A stretch of 34,878 nt of DNA, taken from positions 1 to 34,878 of the IMG/VR virus record IMGVR_UViG_3300006789_000075, one strand, 5' to 3'. Shown piece by piece: positions 6,433-16,298 of the stretch (positions are counted from its first letter, which is position 1; every line of letters begins with the position of its first letter). Made by a program: the position numbers and the translations under genes. The DNA comes from a virus. The notes under the pieces are model-generated. The model saw nothing but the letters and a program-made list of their open reading frames with translations, ran no database searches and was not told where the DNA came from.

Positions 6433-6725
6433 CTTTCAGTAACCTCCAATGGGCTTAGGACCTCGCCCGTAGCAGTTAGTCTGACCAAGCACAATATTTT
6501 TGTTCGTTCTCGTTTCGCTTCCTCTAACCCTTCCGACAAATACCTCAGCGTTGAGTCTGCTACCACTCGTTGAGCTTGTAGCGTCGCTACTTTGTCTGGC
6601 AAGTTAGTGTAACCAGCCCCCATAGCACCCGCTCCTGCGATAAAAGCACCAGCAGATAGTGAAAGCACGACAGTCAACGACTTAGCTGACCATGCCGCCT
6701 GCCCCACTATCTCAGCCAGACTCAT
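6423..6725 (-). CDS. Small membrane protein with coiled coil (possible i-spanin)
   Basis: The 100-residue product has one hydrophobic, Gly/Ala-rich segment near residues 17-40, then a helical charged region (TLQAQRVVADSTLRYLSEGL and onward) and a C-terminus with Cys78 and Cys99. One membrane anchor followed by a helical domain is the topology of inner-membrane spanins, and it lies directly before holin and endolysin. A spanin role is inferred from position and topology only. The start overlaps the giant gene stop by 4 nt (ATGA) and the end overlaps the holin gene by 10 nt. Confidence 0.6.
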   Translation of the reverse strand: MSLAEIVGQAAWSAKSLTVVLSLSAGAFIAGAGAMGAGYTNLPDKVATLQAQRVVADSTLRYLSEGLEEAKRERTKILCLVRLTATGEVLSPLEVTERCP

Positions 6726-9700
6726 CTTCTAGGCCCCTGCAACTGTTGTTGCTGTTGTTCGTATTGCTGGAGTAGTTGTTGTGGAGATCTGTTCTGCGGA
6801 GGGCTACCCTGCAACTGTCTCCGTCGTTCAGCGTTTTCACGCATCATTAACACGTTCCACAGAGGCCCCGACTTGGTTTCAAGGTCTTCCAAGACCCCAC
6901 GTTCCACGGCTTCTGGGTCAGCAAGCTCCACCGTAGCATCAACTTCCCGTGCTATGCTTCTGGCTTCTGCAATCGCAGCTTTTATAAACTGTGCCTGCAT
7001 CTCCTCGGCCATCGCTTGTCGCACTACGTCAGGTATGTCTGGCTGTTCCGTTAATGCATCGTCTATCATGTCGCGGGCTCCGTGATAGGCTCGCTCCTTC
7101 ATGGCTCCCTCTAGGACGTCATACAATATCTGGCCAGTTCGTTCAGCCCTCTCCTGAAACTCCCGAGCACTTTCAATCTCCCTATCACGTCTTAACAAGT
7201 TGATGTTGATATCCAAGTCTCTGATCATTGCCCTGACTGGGTCGCCAGTCTTGTCTGGCATCGAGTTAAATGGATCAAATAGTGCACGGAAGCCACTGTT
7301 CATCTTTATGGGCTCGCCGAAGGGGTCTATGCGTTGTGTCAGACCTTCTGCTTCCCACGGAAATTTTCCGCCAGGCATTACGTTCCTAAATTCGTCCGCG
7401 ATACCCTCCACAACATAGCTGTTGGGGTCCATTGAACGCCGTACTCTTTTCAGGATGTTTGGTACAAGCATCCTTACTGGCGTAGCAAGGAATGATTTCG
7501 TCGCTAGCTCCACTCCTCTGTCGCTGTCTGCATTAGCTATTCTTTCTAGGCCACGCCGTGCACCTTCCATTGCACTCATGTCCAAGACCGTCTTGGTCAT
7601 TGACAAAAAGGCGTCGGCATACGTCCACGCCCCCGCTCCCGTCACAGTGGACTTGCTCCACTGAGCCATTTGGTCTACAAAACTCAGTGGCTCCACTCCT
7701 CTAATTATGTCTTCACGACTCGGGTCCATCGCTCGAGCCATTTGTGCCCCCATCAATACGGCAGTACCCAGGGGGGCCACCCTATTGAGGTCTACCCACT
7801 GATCCATGAATTTTACCGAGTTTTCTCTCTCCCCTGTGACTTGACGTTGCCCATATTTCTCGGAGGTGTAGTGTGTAGTGATCAGGCCCTTGTTGTAGAG
7901 GTAGACTCCCAACATGGTCAACGACAACGTACCAGCCGTAGCAGTCCCGAGGGCCTCTGCTAAGTCTTTTTGCATCTGTAGTTGCTTTTTCGTTGATTTT
8001 GTTGAAGTGACCTCTACCCCAAACATTTTATTTACGCCGTCCATTACCGTGCCCCCGTAATACTTAGCGTTTACACCAAAATGCATGGCCACACCCAGCG
8101 GACTCATCTCTATTGCCCTCGTTAGCACGTTAGACGGAGTATATGTGAAGGGCATCAATGATTCCGTGACAACCATTCCGACACCAGCCAGACTTTTCTC
8201 TACGCCTGCACGCCCCGCAGCCTGCTCCGCGTTGTACCGCCGCTTTAGACCAGACTTAAAGTTTGTCAAGCCTTCAGCTATTGCTCCCTTGTTCCTGAAC
8301 GTCACGATATTCGCGTGATCTAACGCCTGGGCCATCATCTCTAGGCTTGTTTCCTTAGCCAGAATCTCATCAGCCCTGTCTAGTAGGGCTTGGCCACTGA
8401 GTCCTTCGTTAAAGGCCATCACTCGAGCCTGTTCGTCTAGTGACATCCTGAATGAGATTTCCGAAAAGAACTGGTCAGCCATACCCAAGCTCTTAAAGAC
8501 CGTGTTCATAAACTTATTGGTCACATAATCCAGCTTCTCTGGTATCTTTAGGCTTGTTGCTCGCTCCCATTTTAGTTTCGCTGGTATGGCGTTAGCCCCT
8601 CTTGACCAAAGATCGAAGTTGGTCTCCCTATAACCAGCGTCTAGGCGTCTCAGGGTGTCGTCTATGTCCGCGTCGCCCTGGAAAATCGCCTTAGCGGCCT
8701 CGTATCCCTTCTGTGCACCGTCCGCAGCAGACTGGCGTATCCTGTCAAACGAGGCTAAGTGCTTTGTGCGTTCCGTTCCCTTAATCGTAGACAGTACAAC
8801 ATCAGCAGCGACTGCCGCAGGCTGGGCCATAAGCTCCTTGAACACCAGGTGCGAAGCAGTGGACACTATGTTTACCATTTGCGTCGTGGGAGCAGATAGC
8901 AACGCCGCCTTACCGTATGCGATTATCTGTTCTGGTATGCTCGCCTTATGCAACTCGTTCATCAGCTTCAATAAAGCTGCTTTGTGACGGGGGTCTGTTG
9001 GGTTCTCCTTGTGCCCCTTGATGAGCTTACGGATTTCCACCTTTACGGCGTCAGGAAGCTCGGTCGTGCCAGAGATTTTAGCTGCTCGCTTCATCCACGT
9101 TGCCGCGTCCATCTTATTTCGGGCTGCAATCTTCATCGCATTTAACGTGCGTCCCGTCTCTGACGAAGCGGGCAAATAGCGACTTAATAACAGGTCTTCG
9201 TCAGTCTCTAGTAGATCGATCTCTTTATGTACAGCCTCTACTTCGGCATCAGTAAGCGTCTCACCCTTCTTTACTAGAAACTCGTACAGGTCGCCTATGC
9301 GATCAGAGGTGGCATTGATCAGGTTTCTGGCCGCTAGCATCTCAACCCCAGTGACCCTTCCTTCCTTTAGAACGCGAGCTATATCTTGGGGGCTCAACCC
9401 TAAGCTCTCCGCAGCAGCGATTGTCTCTGCGTGTGTAACTACTCGCTTTGGGTCCATCTTGTGGCGTACCACGACGTTCCTGGTTTCTTGATCCAGGCGT
9501 GCTTGAAGGCGTTCAGACCCATCTCCTACGATCTTTGAGATGTTAACAAACTCATTCGGGTCTATATCCTCTGCGTCTCTTGCGTCAACAGGCTTGGTTG
9601 AGCTAGGGGGTGGTCGGAAGCGAGCGTTCATGTCGGCGTCAGCAGCAACCACGATCTCTTCTGCACCGTCTTCGTATAGGCCTTTCAGGTTATTAGCGAT

Positions 9701-12700
9701 CTTGTTGCCAAGCTGTACCGCCTCAGCCTCACTGACCCCATTCGCTTCCAGCCACTCTACATACTTCTGGTCGCCCTGAGACCGCTTGTCTCTGTTTCTA
9801 ACGATATAAGCAGCCCTGTCTATGTCGCTCTCAAACTTCAGAGAGGCAGACCGATACCTTGGTGCAGCCTTGTTCAATGTTGACGGCAGGACGGGTGTTG
9901 TGTCCTTGGTCGGTGTCTCTGTTTTCCTGCCTGTTTCTATTGTTACGTTTTCCGCGTCCATCTCTCTTTTAATTGCCGCGATAAACTCATCGGACGCCGT
10001 CGTCTTGGCTTCTTGTTCGGCCTCTAGGTCGAATTTAGCTCCTTTCCCATGCTTCTCCTGATACCCCTTAAGCCTGCCAAATCCATACACTACCCCAGCC
10101 CCAGCGGCACCCCACGTTAACATTCTACGGCCCCTCTCTTCGGGGTCGTCGGTACTCGTGGCACCTAACGCAGCACCCGCCAGTGCACCACCAACTGGTC
10201 TAGCAGAGTGCAACATCCAGTCTTCCCTTTCCCCCACATTCACCCTGGCGTCGTCTAGTTTTATCTCTGCTTGTCCGCCCCCTGCTTTCTCAGCGGCATC
10301 CGCGATCATATCACCGTAGTCGTCAAATACCTGGCCGTCACTACGTTTGTATTTACCCAGTGACTTTGGGTTGTACACCATTGCGACGATGTCGGGCTTA
10401 CCAGCTTCTCCGTGCAAGCCTCTAAATTGAGAATATTGCTTGGGGTCCCAGTCTGTTGGGGCATATAAATACTCACCCGTTTTCTCATCGACTGCATCAT
10501 TAAAGGCTACGCGTCCAGTCGTCTCAAAGCCAGCCATCGCGTATAGCTCAGGAAGGTCTGTGTCAAACGCGTCAAGCCTTCTGCCGCCCATCTCCACAGC
10601 GTGTGTCAACGCGTAAGCGGACCAACCTCGTTTCCCTTTTGCCCCTGTTGCCTTGAACACGGACACGATCTCGTCGTCTTTTAAGGCGTAGCCAGCCTTG
10701 CCGTCTTGCGTGAGGAAGAGCCGCATACCGTTGTATTCCTCGGGCTTGTACACCTCCACGGACACTCCTGTGGGATGCTCTTTCATAGCACCCTTTATCA
10801 TGTCGTGGAATACTTGACCGTCCGTTATTTCGTATAGTGCTGGCCTATCAACAAGCCGCCCGAAGACCTTTTCAACCGCCTTGCTCGCCTTCCATATCTG
10901 GGCCTCTCCCCCTTTTTCCCCTGCTCCTAGTAATCTCTTAGGAGTGCTTCCCACCTTTCCATCGAAATTTCCTTCCAGCCCTTGCGACTCTCTGAATCGT
11001 ATAGAGGCTTCGCGTCTGTGTGCGATTGCGGACTCAGTGAGGATGCCCCTGAGTTGTTGTTCCTCGAGCCCTTCTCTAAACGGAGTTCCCCTTTTTCCAG
11101 CGAGTCCACGAAACGACTCTTCTCGGATTTGGGTAGCCTCATCAACACTTCTAGTACCGTCAACTTCTCTGGCTGTGCCATCTAACGTCTCCTGTTTTAT
11201 AGGGATGCCTTCTAATTCGCCAAAGATTTCCTTGGCGGCACTGGAAAATGTCCAATCTTTTTTCCCTGGCACTCCTAATTTACCATATAATTCCTTCTCT
11301 GGGAACCACACAAGTGCTTGTAGCGTCGAAATTTCGTGTCGTCCATGTCCACCAACCTCTAAACCCTCTTGGATTCTCCTCATAATCTTTCTATGGCCCG
11401 CCCTATCCCCTGCATTCTTAGGAGAATCCCTTAACATCCCGTCTACATGGCCGATATGGGTCTCGGCTTTTTTGGCGGACTCGGGCTTCGTAGGTCTATT
11501 GTCTTTCTCTGACTCACGCCACTTTGCTTCCCACTCTTTGCGGATTTCGCGAGCTTTTGCCGTAATCCTTTCTATTTGCTCGGCTTCGCCCAATTTCTTT
11601 CCGTCTGCATCCACCTTTGGATTAAAATCAATTCCTTCGTCACGCAAAGCCTTGAGTAACGCTTCTCGACCGCTCTTTTGTGTCGCATCAGTCGGGTCCA
11701 CCATAATGTCCCCAGTCAGTCGGCCTAGCCACCTCATAAACCACCTGTCCATTGTGAGCGGATCGAGGTCTCCACCTACATTGGGGAAAAAGCCGCCACC
11801 GACCTTGGGTCCGAATATGGCACTGGCTTTCACCGCTTGAGTCATTAGCTCGCCTCCCGCATCATAGCCAGCATCTTTTAATTGCTTGATGGTGACTTCG
11901 CTGTTCAGGAACCTGTAGGCGTTGTCCGTGCCAAAACGCTCCACCATTTGGTTAACTACGGCGAAATTGTCGTTCATTTTTGAGGCATTGTTTCCAGCAC
12001 CTAGCTCTACTGAAAACACGCCGTTTTCTATATAGTGGTCCATCTGCTTGACGGCGTGATCAAGATTTTCTCTCGGACCCTGCCCGTCTGACATGATAGC
12101 TAAAGCAACTCGCAAGCTTTCTGCGATTTCGGGGTCAGCTTCTCCATTTCTGAGTACTGCGTCGCCGTGCTTTTCGTGCAAGCCCCTCATTGTTATCTCG
12201 TAGGCTTCGTCCAGGTCGGCTTGATACCACTCTGCTGCGTTACCTTCCTTGCTTAACGCACGCACAATCTCCTTTATCCCCATCTCCACAACCAAGTCTA
12301 CGTCATCTTCGTTTGTAAACTTTCTAGTCTTACCATCGTGGGAGATATCTAGTGTCCTTCCCCCAAACAGCTTCTCCGCTCTCTCCTTTAACGCGTGGCC
12401 AACGGCTGATATTAAATGATTTGATCCCTGTCTTATCTGCTCGCCCTCCGCATCTATCAGTGACTCGCTATCGTCTATCAGACTATGAATCGTTGTGTCC
12501 TTGGGAGTTTTTGCTGGTCTATCTTTAGCCGACGGCAGTGGCGTTTCCTTTGTCGGCGGAACACCCATATTCAGGGTGCTCGGGTCCACTGTTCTAGCCC
12601 CTGTCGCGACATTGATGTTCGGTGCCTCGAGGGTCGGGCTCGGTGCCTCAAGATTTACGGCGCGAGTATCTCCACCAGAAGGGGTCCAAACCTCAGGATC

Positions 12701-14311
12701 GCCGTACACACGAGCGATCATTTCTGCGTCAGCAGGGTCCTGGAGGTCAAAGACGCCTCGAGGTGACTCTGTGAACTCAGTTAGCCACGGATCAACGATG
12801 TAGCGGTCGTCCACGACGGCAAAGTCATGCCCGTCTGCCGCTGGTCTTAACGTGGCATCGCTACCGTCAAAGATTGTGCCAGGATTGTCGGAATCTGAGA
12901 ACCCGACAACTTTCACGCGGTCTTCGCCAAGTTGTTCCTGGATCTCACAAGCGTACCCAGTACATTGTGTACCCGAGTAATCATTGCGTCGGAACTTGGA
13001 CTCCTGGTAATCCCCGAAATCTTCAACATCAATTCGGTAAAACTCATCTAACTCTTCTCCCGAACCGAACCGAATAAATGTTTGCTCAAGATCCTCCATG
13101 CGGTGGCTTGCCGCGGTGTTCTCCTCTACCGCCTCGTCTGCTGATTCTGTGATGTTAACATCGGCCTTCTCCTCTGTTGACCTAATTAAGGATTCAGGAT
13201 CGAGTCCACTAACACCAGCAGGGTCTCGTGCCGCATCCGCGACCATTCCTGCCCCTCTCTTCGTAGCCGCAAAACCTTTTCCAAGGGTCCTGAGTCCCAA
13301 GTCTGCCGCGAAGCCAAAGGTCCCCTCAAAGGCTAGCTTTCCTGCTTCGGTTTGCATCGCCTTGGAAGCGGCGACGTTTATCAGTTCTAAGGCCCTTTGT
13401 CCCCTATCTCCAGCGAACAACCCAAACGCCTGATCTGGGTCGTCTTTAAGTGATTGTCTAAACTCTTCGTTGCTAAACATCTCTGCCATGTAAGCCACAG
13501 AGTCTTCGTCACGTTGAGTTGTGATATAGTCCACAGGAAGGAATGCTAATACGTCTTTTACTGGTGCCGAGCCGAGTAATGTTCTGACTGTACCAGGAAG
13601 TCTACTGGCTACGTTTGAGCCTACCCTCGTAACGGCTGGTGCCGCCTTCAGTGCCCCACCAACAGCACTCCTGACGACGCTGCCGCCTCCTACATATTTT
13701 GCAGCCTCTGAGCCGAACCCTCCAACAACAGATCCCGCCGTGAACCCAGGTGCGGTATACCGAGTGCCTTCATCGTCATACATTTCTGCCTGTGTTGACT
13801 GTCGAATAGCATCTCGCATGGAGTAGTATGTCCCGCCTGCTTCAAAAAGCTCGTCTCCGATTCTGTCCCGAAGGCTACCCTCATCCGCACCCCATCGAAC
13901 CGCTTTTCCTAGAGCCTCTCCGAACCCACCTACGAAACCCAGTGCTGTTTCTGCTGTTGTTCTTGTCGCACCGCGAACAAAATTTCTTATTGGCTCATCC
14001 GCTTCCATGCCGCTGAACATCCATTCTGGCAAGGTTTCGCCTGTGCTCCGAAACTGAAGCTCGGGTAGCCCGAAGTCACCTTTTCCCACCGACGTAGATA
14101 TCCCCGCACCCTCTCTTACCCTAGCTCTGTGCTCGTCTGCTTGCCTTACCGCCTCAGCCCTAGCAAGCTGTAATAGCTCGTCTGGAGACCTTTCTGGTGG
14201 TGGCGGCACTACGGAAGGACTATCAATCGCTGGCGGACCTATAAATGATTGCTCTGGCCGCCTTCTAGATCGTGCTATCCTTAATAGCTCTGCTGGGGTC
14301 CTTGGGTCCAT
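6722..14311 (-). CDS. Giant polyvalent virion protein, 2529 residues
   Basis: At 7.6 kb this gene is about 22% of the window. The N-terminus repeats a TPAELLRIAR / SPDELLQLAR motif. Residues about 400-530 contain a Cys-His-Asp arrangement (Cys450 or Cys455, His495, Asp507) like papain/transglutaminase-fold hydrolases. Residues about 660-880 form a domain seen in other phage polyvalent proteins (GFFPNVGG, then TMDRWFMRWLGRLTG). Residues about 1160-1275 look GNAT-like. The C-terminal third (about 1580-2450) is long, helical, with Ala-rich hydrophobic segments (SAPTTQMVNI; TAGTLSLTMLGVYLYNKG near 2130) and resembles the large helical regions of polyvalent virion proteins. It ends Gln-rich. By position it corresponds to T7 gp16-like ejection proteins: carried in the virion, delivered with DNA, possibly forming a trans-envelope channel and bringing enzymes into the cell. 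No transglycosylase domain was recognised. It overlaps its neighbours by 1 and 4 nt. Confidence 0.8.
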   Translation of the reverse strand: MDPRTPAELLRIARSRRRPEQSFIGPPAIDSPSVVPPPPERSPDELLQLARAEAVRQADEHRARVREGAGISTSVGKGDFGLPELQFRSTGETLPEWMFSGMEADEPIRNFVRGATRTTAETALGFVGGFGEALGKAVRWGADEGSLRDRIGDELFEAGGTYYSMRDAIRQSTQAEMYDDEGTRYTAPGFTAGSVVGGFGSEAAKYVGGGSVVRSAVGGALKAAPAVTRVGSNVASRLPGTVRTLLGSAPVKDVLAFLPVDYITTQRDEDSVAYMAEMFSNEEFRQSLKDDPDQAFGLFAGDRGQRALELINVAASKAMQTEAGKLAFEGTFGFAADLGLRTLGKGFAATKRGAGMVADAARDPAGVSGLDPESLIRSTEEKADVNITESADEAVEENTAASHRMEDLEQTFIRFGSGEELDEFYRIDVEDFGDYQESKFRRNDYSGTQCTGYACEIQEQLGEDRVKVVGFSDSDNPGTIFDGSDATLRPAADGHDFAVVDDRYIVDPWLTEFTESPRGVFDLQDPADAEMIARVYGDPEVWTPSGGDTRAVNLEAPSPTLEAPNINVATGARTVDPSTLNMGVPPTKETPLPSAKDRPAKTPKDTTIHSLIDDSESLIDAEGEQIRQGSNHLISAVGHALKERAEKLFGGRTLDISHDGKTRKFTNEDDVDLVVEMGIKEIVRALSKEGNAAEWYQADLDEAYEITMRGLHEKHGDAVLRNGEADPEIAESLRVALAIMSDGQGPRENLDHAVKQMDHYIENGVFSVELGAGNNASKMNDNFAVVNQMVERFGTDNAYRFLNSEVTIKQLKDAGYDAGGELMTQAVKASAIFGPKVGGGFFPNVGGDLDPLTMDRWFMRWLGRLTGDIMVDPTDATQKSGREALLKALRDEGIDFNPKVDADGKKLGEAEQIERITAKAREIRKEWEAKWRESEKDNRPTKPESAKKAETHIGHVDGMLRDSPKNAGDRAGHRKIMRRIQEGLEVGGHGRHEISTLQALVWFPEKELYGKLGVPGKKDWTFSSAAKEIFGELEGIPIKQETLDGTAREVDGTRSVDEATQIREESFRGLAGKRGTPFREGLEEQQLRGILTESAIAHRREASIRFRESQGLEGNFDGKVGSTPKRLLGAGEKGGEAQIWKASKAVEKVFGRLVDRPALYEITDGQVFHDMIKGAMKEHPTGVSVEVYKPEEYNGMRLFLTQDGKAGYALKDDEIVSVFKATGAKGKRGWSAYALTHAVEMGGRRLDAFDTDLPELYAMAGFETTGRVAFNDAVDEKTGEYLYAPTDWDPKQYSQFRGLHGEAGKPDIVAMVYNPKSLGKYKRSDGQVFDDYGDMIADAAEKAGGGQAEIKLDDARVNVGEREDWMLHSARPVGGALAGAALGATSTDDPEERGRRMLTWGAAGAGVVYGFGRLKGYQEKHGKGAKFDLEAEQEAKTTASDEFIAAIKREMDAENVTIETGRKTETPTKDTTPVLPSTLNKAAPRYRSASLKFESDIDRAAYIVRNRDKRSQGDQKYVEWLEANGVSEAEAVQLGNKIANNLKGLYEDGAEEIVVAADADMNARFRPPPSSTKPVDARDAEDIDPNEFVNISKIVGDGSERLQARLDQETRNVVVRHKMDPKRVVTHAETIAAAESLGLSPQDIARVLKEGRVTGVEMLAARNLINATSDRIGDLYEFLVKKGETLTDAEVEAVHKEIDLLETDEDLLLSRYLPASSETGRTLNAMKIAARNKMDAATWMKRAAKISGTTELPDAVKVEIRKLIKGHKENPTDPRHKAALLKLMNELHKASIPEQIIAYGKAALLSAPTTQMVNIVSTASHLVFKELMAQPAAVAADVVLSTIKGTERTKHLASFDRIRQSAADGAQKGYEAAKAIFQGDADIDDTLRRLDAGYRETNFDLWSRGANAIPAKLKWERATSLKIPEKLDYVTNKFMNTVFKSLGMADQFFSEISFRMSLDEQARVMAFNEGLSGQALLDRADEILAKETSLEMMAQALDHANIVTFRNKGAIAEGLTNFKSGLKRRYNAEQAAGRAGVEKSLAGVGMVVTESLMPFTYTPSNVLTRAIEMSPLGVAMHFGVNAKYYGGTVMDGVNKMFGVEVTSTKSTKKQLQMQKDLAEALGTATAGTLSLTMLGVYLYNKGLITTHYTSEKYGQRQVTGERENSVKFMDQWVDLNRVAPLGTAVLMGAQMARAMDPSREDIIRGVEPLSFVDQMAQWSKSTVTGAGAWTYADAFLSMTKTVLDMSAMEGARRGLERIANADSDRGVELATKSFLATPVRMLVPNILKRVRRSMDPNSYVVEGIADEFRNVMPGGKFPWEAEGLTQRIDPFGEPIKMNSGFRALFDPFNSMPDKTGDPVRAMIRDLDININLLRRDREIESAREFQERAERTGQILYDVLEGAMKERAYHGARDMIDDALTEQPDIPDVVRQAMAEEMQAQFIKAAIAEARSIAREVDATVELADPEAVERGVLEDLETKSGPLWNVLMMRENAERRRQLQGSPPQNRSPQQLLQQYEQQQQQLQGPRR

Positions 14312-15354
14312 TATGACGAGTTCCTTCTAATCCACTCCATTACCTCGTCTTCAGTCATATCCCGAATTTCTATTGGTGGGAGACCGTCTTCGCCCCTTAT
14401 GGACATAATTTGTTGTGCTTGTTGCCTCAACTCAGCATCCTCGGAGCTTTCTGCTCCCTGGGCTCCCTGGAATGCTCCTGTAAGAAGAGTGTCCGATCCT
14501 CCCACTGCCGTAGAAGAAGGCTGTGCCAATAATAAGGAATCTTCCTGGCCTTCTCTCGCACCGCCCATGCCGTCGCTACCAGGTGTGAGGTTGACTGTGT
14601 CCGCAGGAGCAGCAGCAACAGGGTTAAATGGCTGTCTTCCACCCGCACCACGCGTACCAAAGTTTATATTCGCCAAGGCATTTTCAGTGAAAGCTATTTT
14701 CATTCTTTCGGCGTCGTTGAGTGTCGCTAGGTCCATATCTTGAACATGGTTGAGCAATCTTTCACCTTCTGCGGGCGTCCAGTCTGGATGCACCGAACTC
14801 ATAAACGTAGTTCCGCCTGCATCGATCCAACGCATATCGTGTTGAGCCTGTTGCTCTGGAGTTAAGCCTGGAGTGCTGTGCGGTTGACCACTTGAAGTGA
14901 AGCCCAGGTCGCTAAGCTGTTGTGCTTGATTTATGTTTGCCTCTACATTGATTGCAGCAATCTGTCTCTCCTTGAGAGCCGCTCGGCTGTCGTTGAAGTC
15001 ACCCCACGAACCTACCGCCTCTCCCCGCACTCTTTTATTGAGTGCCTCATTAAAAGACATCTCGCCCAGGTCTAGACCATTATCTAGGTCCTGTCGTAAA
15101 ATCCCCGCTTCTGAACGCATAGCTGTTCCCTGATTCGCTGCTTTGTTATCAGCGTGTTGGGCTATGCTGGTGTTTAGTCGCTCATGGTCTAGCTCTATAC
15201 GGCGATTTGCTTGATCTAGTTGTGCCATATTTATGGCATTGCTTACCGCTGCCCTTTCTCGCTGGTCTTTTATGGTAGCAATCTTGAGGAGTGCCTCCCC
15301 TACCTGAGCCCCAGCCTGACCTATATTTGACAGTACGTCCCTGGTTCTAGCCAT
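14311..15354 (-). CDS. Putative internal virion (ejection) protein, 347 residues
   Basis: I do not recognise a named family. The N-terminal 160 residues are helical and Ala/Gln/Asn-rich (IGQAGAQVGEALLKIA, then a long amphipathic stretch), as in core proteins of podoviruses. The middle is Gly/Pro/Thr-rich and probably disordered, and the acidic C-terminus ends TEDEVMEWIRRNSS. It lies between the 302-residue protein and the giant protein, the position of T7 gp15 relative to gp14 and gp16. Stop/start overlaps on both sides (TGATG and TAATG) point to coupled production. Confidence 0.6.
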   Translation of the reverse strand: MARTRDVLSNIGQAGAQVGEALLKIATIKDQRERAAVSNAINMAQLDQANRRIELDHERLNTSIAQHADNKAANQGTAMRSEAGILRQDLDNGLDLGEMSFNEALNKRVRGEAVGSWGDFNDSRAALKERQIAAINVEANINQAQQLSDLGFTSSGQPHSTPGLTPEQQAQHDMRWIDAGGTTFMSSVHPDWTPAEGERLLNHVQDMDLATLNDAERMKIAFTENALANINFGTRGAGGRQPFNPVAAAPADTVNLTPGSDGMGGAREGQEDSLLLAQPSSTAVGGSDTLLTGAFQGAQGAESSEDAELRQQAQQIMSIRGEDGLPPIEIRDMTEDEVMEWIRRNSS

Positions 15355-16262
15355 CAGCCTGTCCTCGTTGTTGCGTAACGTGACTGATTGAACGGAGTAA
15401 ATGTGCTAGGAAGCCTACGTCTCCTTGCGTCAGCCCTACCTAGCTCGCCACCAAAGATTCTGGCGGCTGCTTTGCTTCCATGGGGACGGTCATCAAAAAG
15501 ACTACCTAAAGCCTGGGCCCCACTCGATGCTAGTTGGACTTTCATGTATGCATCCGTAAGACTGTCACCCTGGTTTTGTTGTGATTTTATAAATTCTAGT
15601 AGGGACTCATTAGCAGAGTCGCCCGCTGAGGCTGCTGAGACTGGGGGAACGCCAGGTGTAGCGTATTTTGCTGTCAGGTCAGGGATTTGCATTCGGTCTT
15701 CCATTCCCTGTTGGAATACATTCGGTAGGCCAGCGGTCTGGTCTGCCGTTCCAAGCCCTATGCCTGGGCCACCGTCTGAAAAGTTTGTAAGGTTTAGGTT
15801 TGTCGCACCCCCGCCTACCTCAGGGAGAACCTGTTGTACTGCTTCTGACCCTACTTCGGGGAGAACCTGTTGTACTGCCTCTGACCCCACTTCGGGCATA
15901 TTCACCGCTGCTGTTGTAGCAGTTTCCGTAGCGGCTGCTCCGCCGCCAGCAAACGCCCCTTCCAGGTTTCGGATTCCTGGTACTTGTTGGCCGATTTTGC
16001 CCACGGTGTAGCCCGTGATAGCGTCTTTTCCGAGCCTAGCGAAATCTTCTTTTGTTATACCATCGGCCAAGACGGAATCTCGCTTCTCCTGGCCATAGAT
16101 ATCGTCATCCGAATCTATGTCTATACCAGGAAACATTCCGCCTATCCCCCTACCAGCGGCAGCACCCATGGGCCCGCCGATAGCGAACCCTGCCGCTGTG
16201 CCTATGTTTTTAGGGTCTATTAGGAACTCCGCTACGTCTGCTGCTCTTGACCAGAAACCCAT
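15354..16262 (-). CDS. Putative internal virion protein, Gly-rich N-terminus
   Basis: The 302-residue product starts MGFWSRAADVAEFLIDPKN followed by a Gly/Ala-rich stretch (TAAGFAIGGPMGAAAGRGIGG) able to insert into membranes, as in gp14-like ejection proteins. The middle carries two copies of a 12-residue repeat (EVGSEAVQQVLP). The C-terminus is basic (LGRADARRRRLPSTFTPFNQ). Function is inferred from position between the coiled-coil protein and the other two internal-type proteins. It follows a 36-nt gap after the coiled-coil gene, with GAGAGG near the start. Confidence 0.6.
   Translation of the reverse strand: MGFWSRAADVAEFLIDPKNIGTAAGFAIGGPMGAAAGRGIGGMFPGIDIDSDDDIYGQEKRDSVLADGITKEDFARLGKDAITGYTVGKIGQQVPGIRNLEGAFAGGGAAATETATTAAVNMPEVGSEAVQQVLPEVGSEAVQQVLPEVGGGATNLNLTNFSDGGPGIGLGTADQTAGLPNVFQQGMEDRMQIPDLTAKYATPGVPPVSAASAGDSANESLLEFIKSQQNQGDSLTDAYMKVQLASSGAQALGSLFDDRPHGSKAAARIFGGELGRADARRRRLPSTFTPFNQSRYATTRTG
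15823..15894 (-). repeat. Tandem 36-bp repeat, two copies
   Basis: Copies at 15823-15858 and 15859-15894 differ at two positions only, both silent third-codon changes. They encode the 12-residue unit EVGSEAVQQVLP twice, with a partial third copy (EVGGG). This looks like recent in-frame slippage duplication within a flexible region. Confidence 0.85.
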
Positions 16263-16298
16263 ATCATTGCCTCTCTTTTTCTTTATGTCCTATTGCCG

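Noticed and set aside
10881-11840. 319-codon open frame on the plus strand opposite the giant gene
   Set aside because: It is antisense to a continuous coding frame with domain-like sequence, is low-complexity Ser/Pro/Leu-rich, and has no ribosome-binding site or plus-strand neighbours.
15388-16011. 207-codon plus-strand frame opposite the 302-residue gene
   Set aside because: Antisense shadow whose apparent repeats simply reflect the 36-bp duplication.
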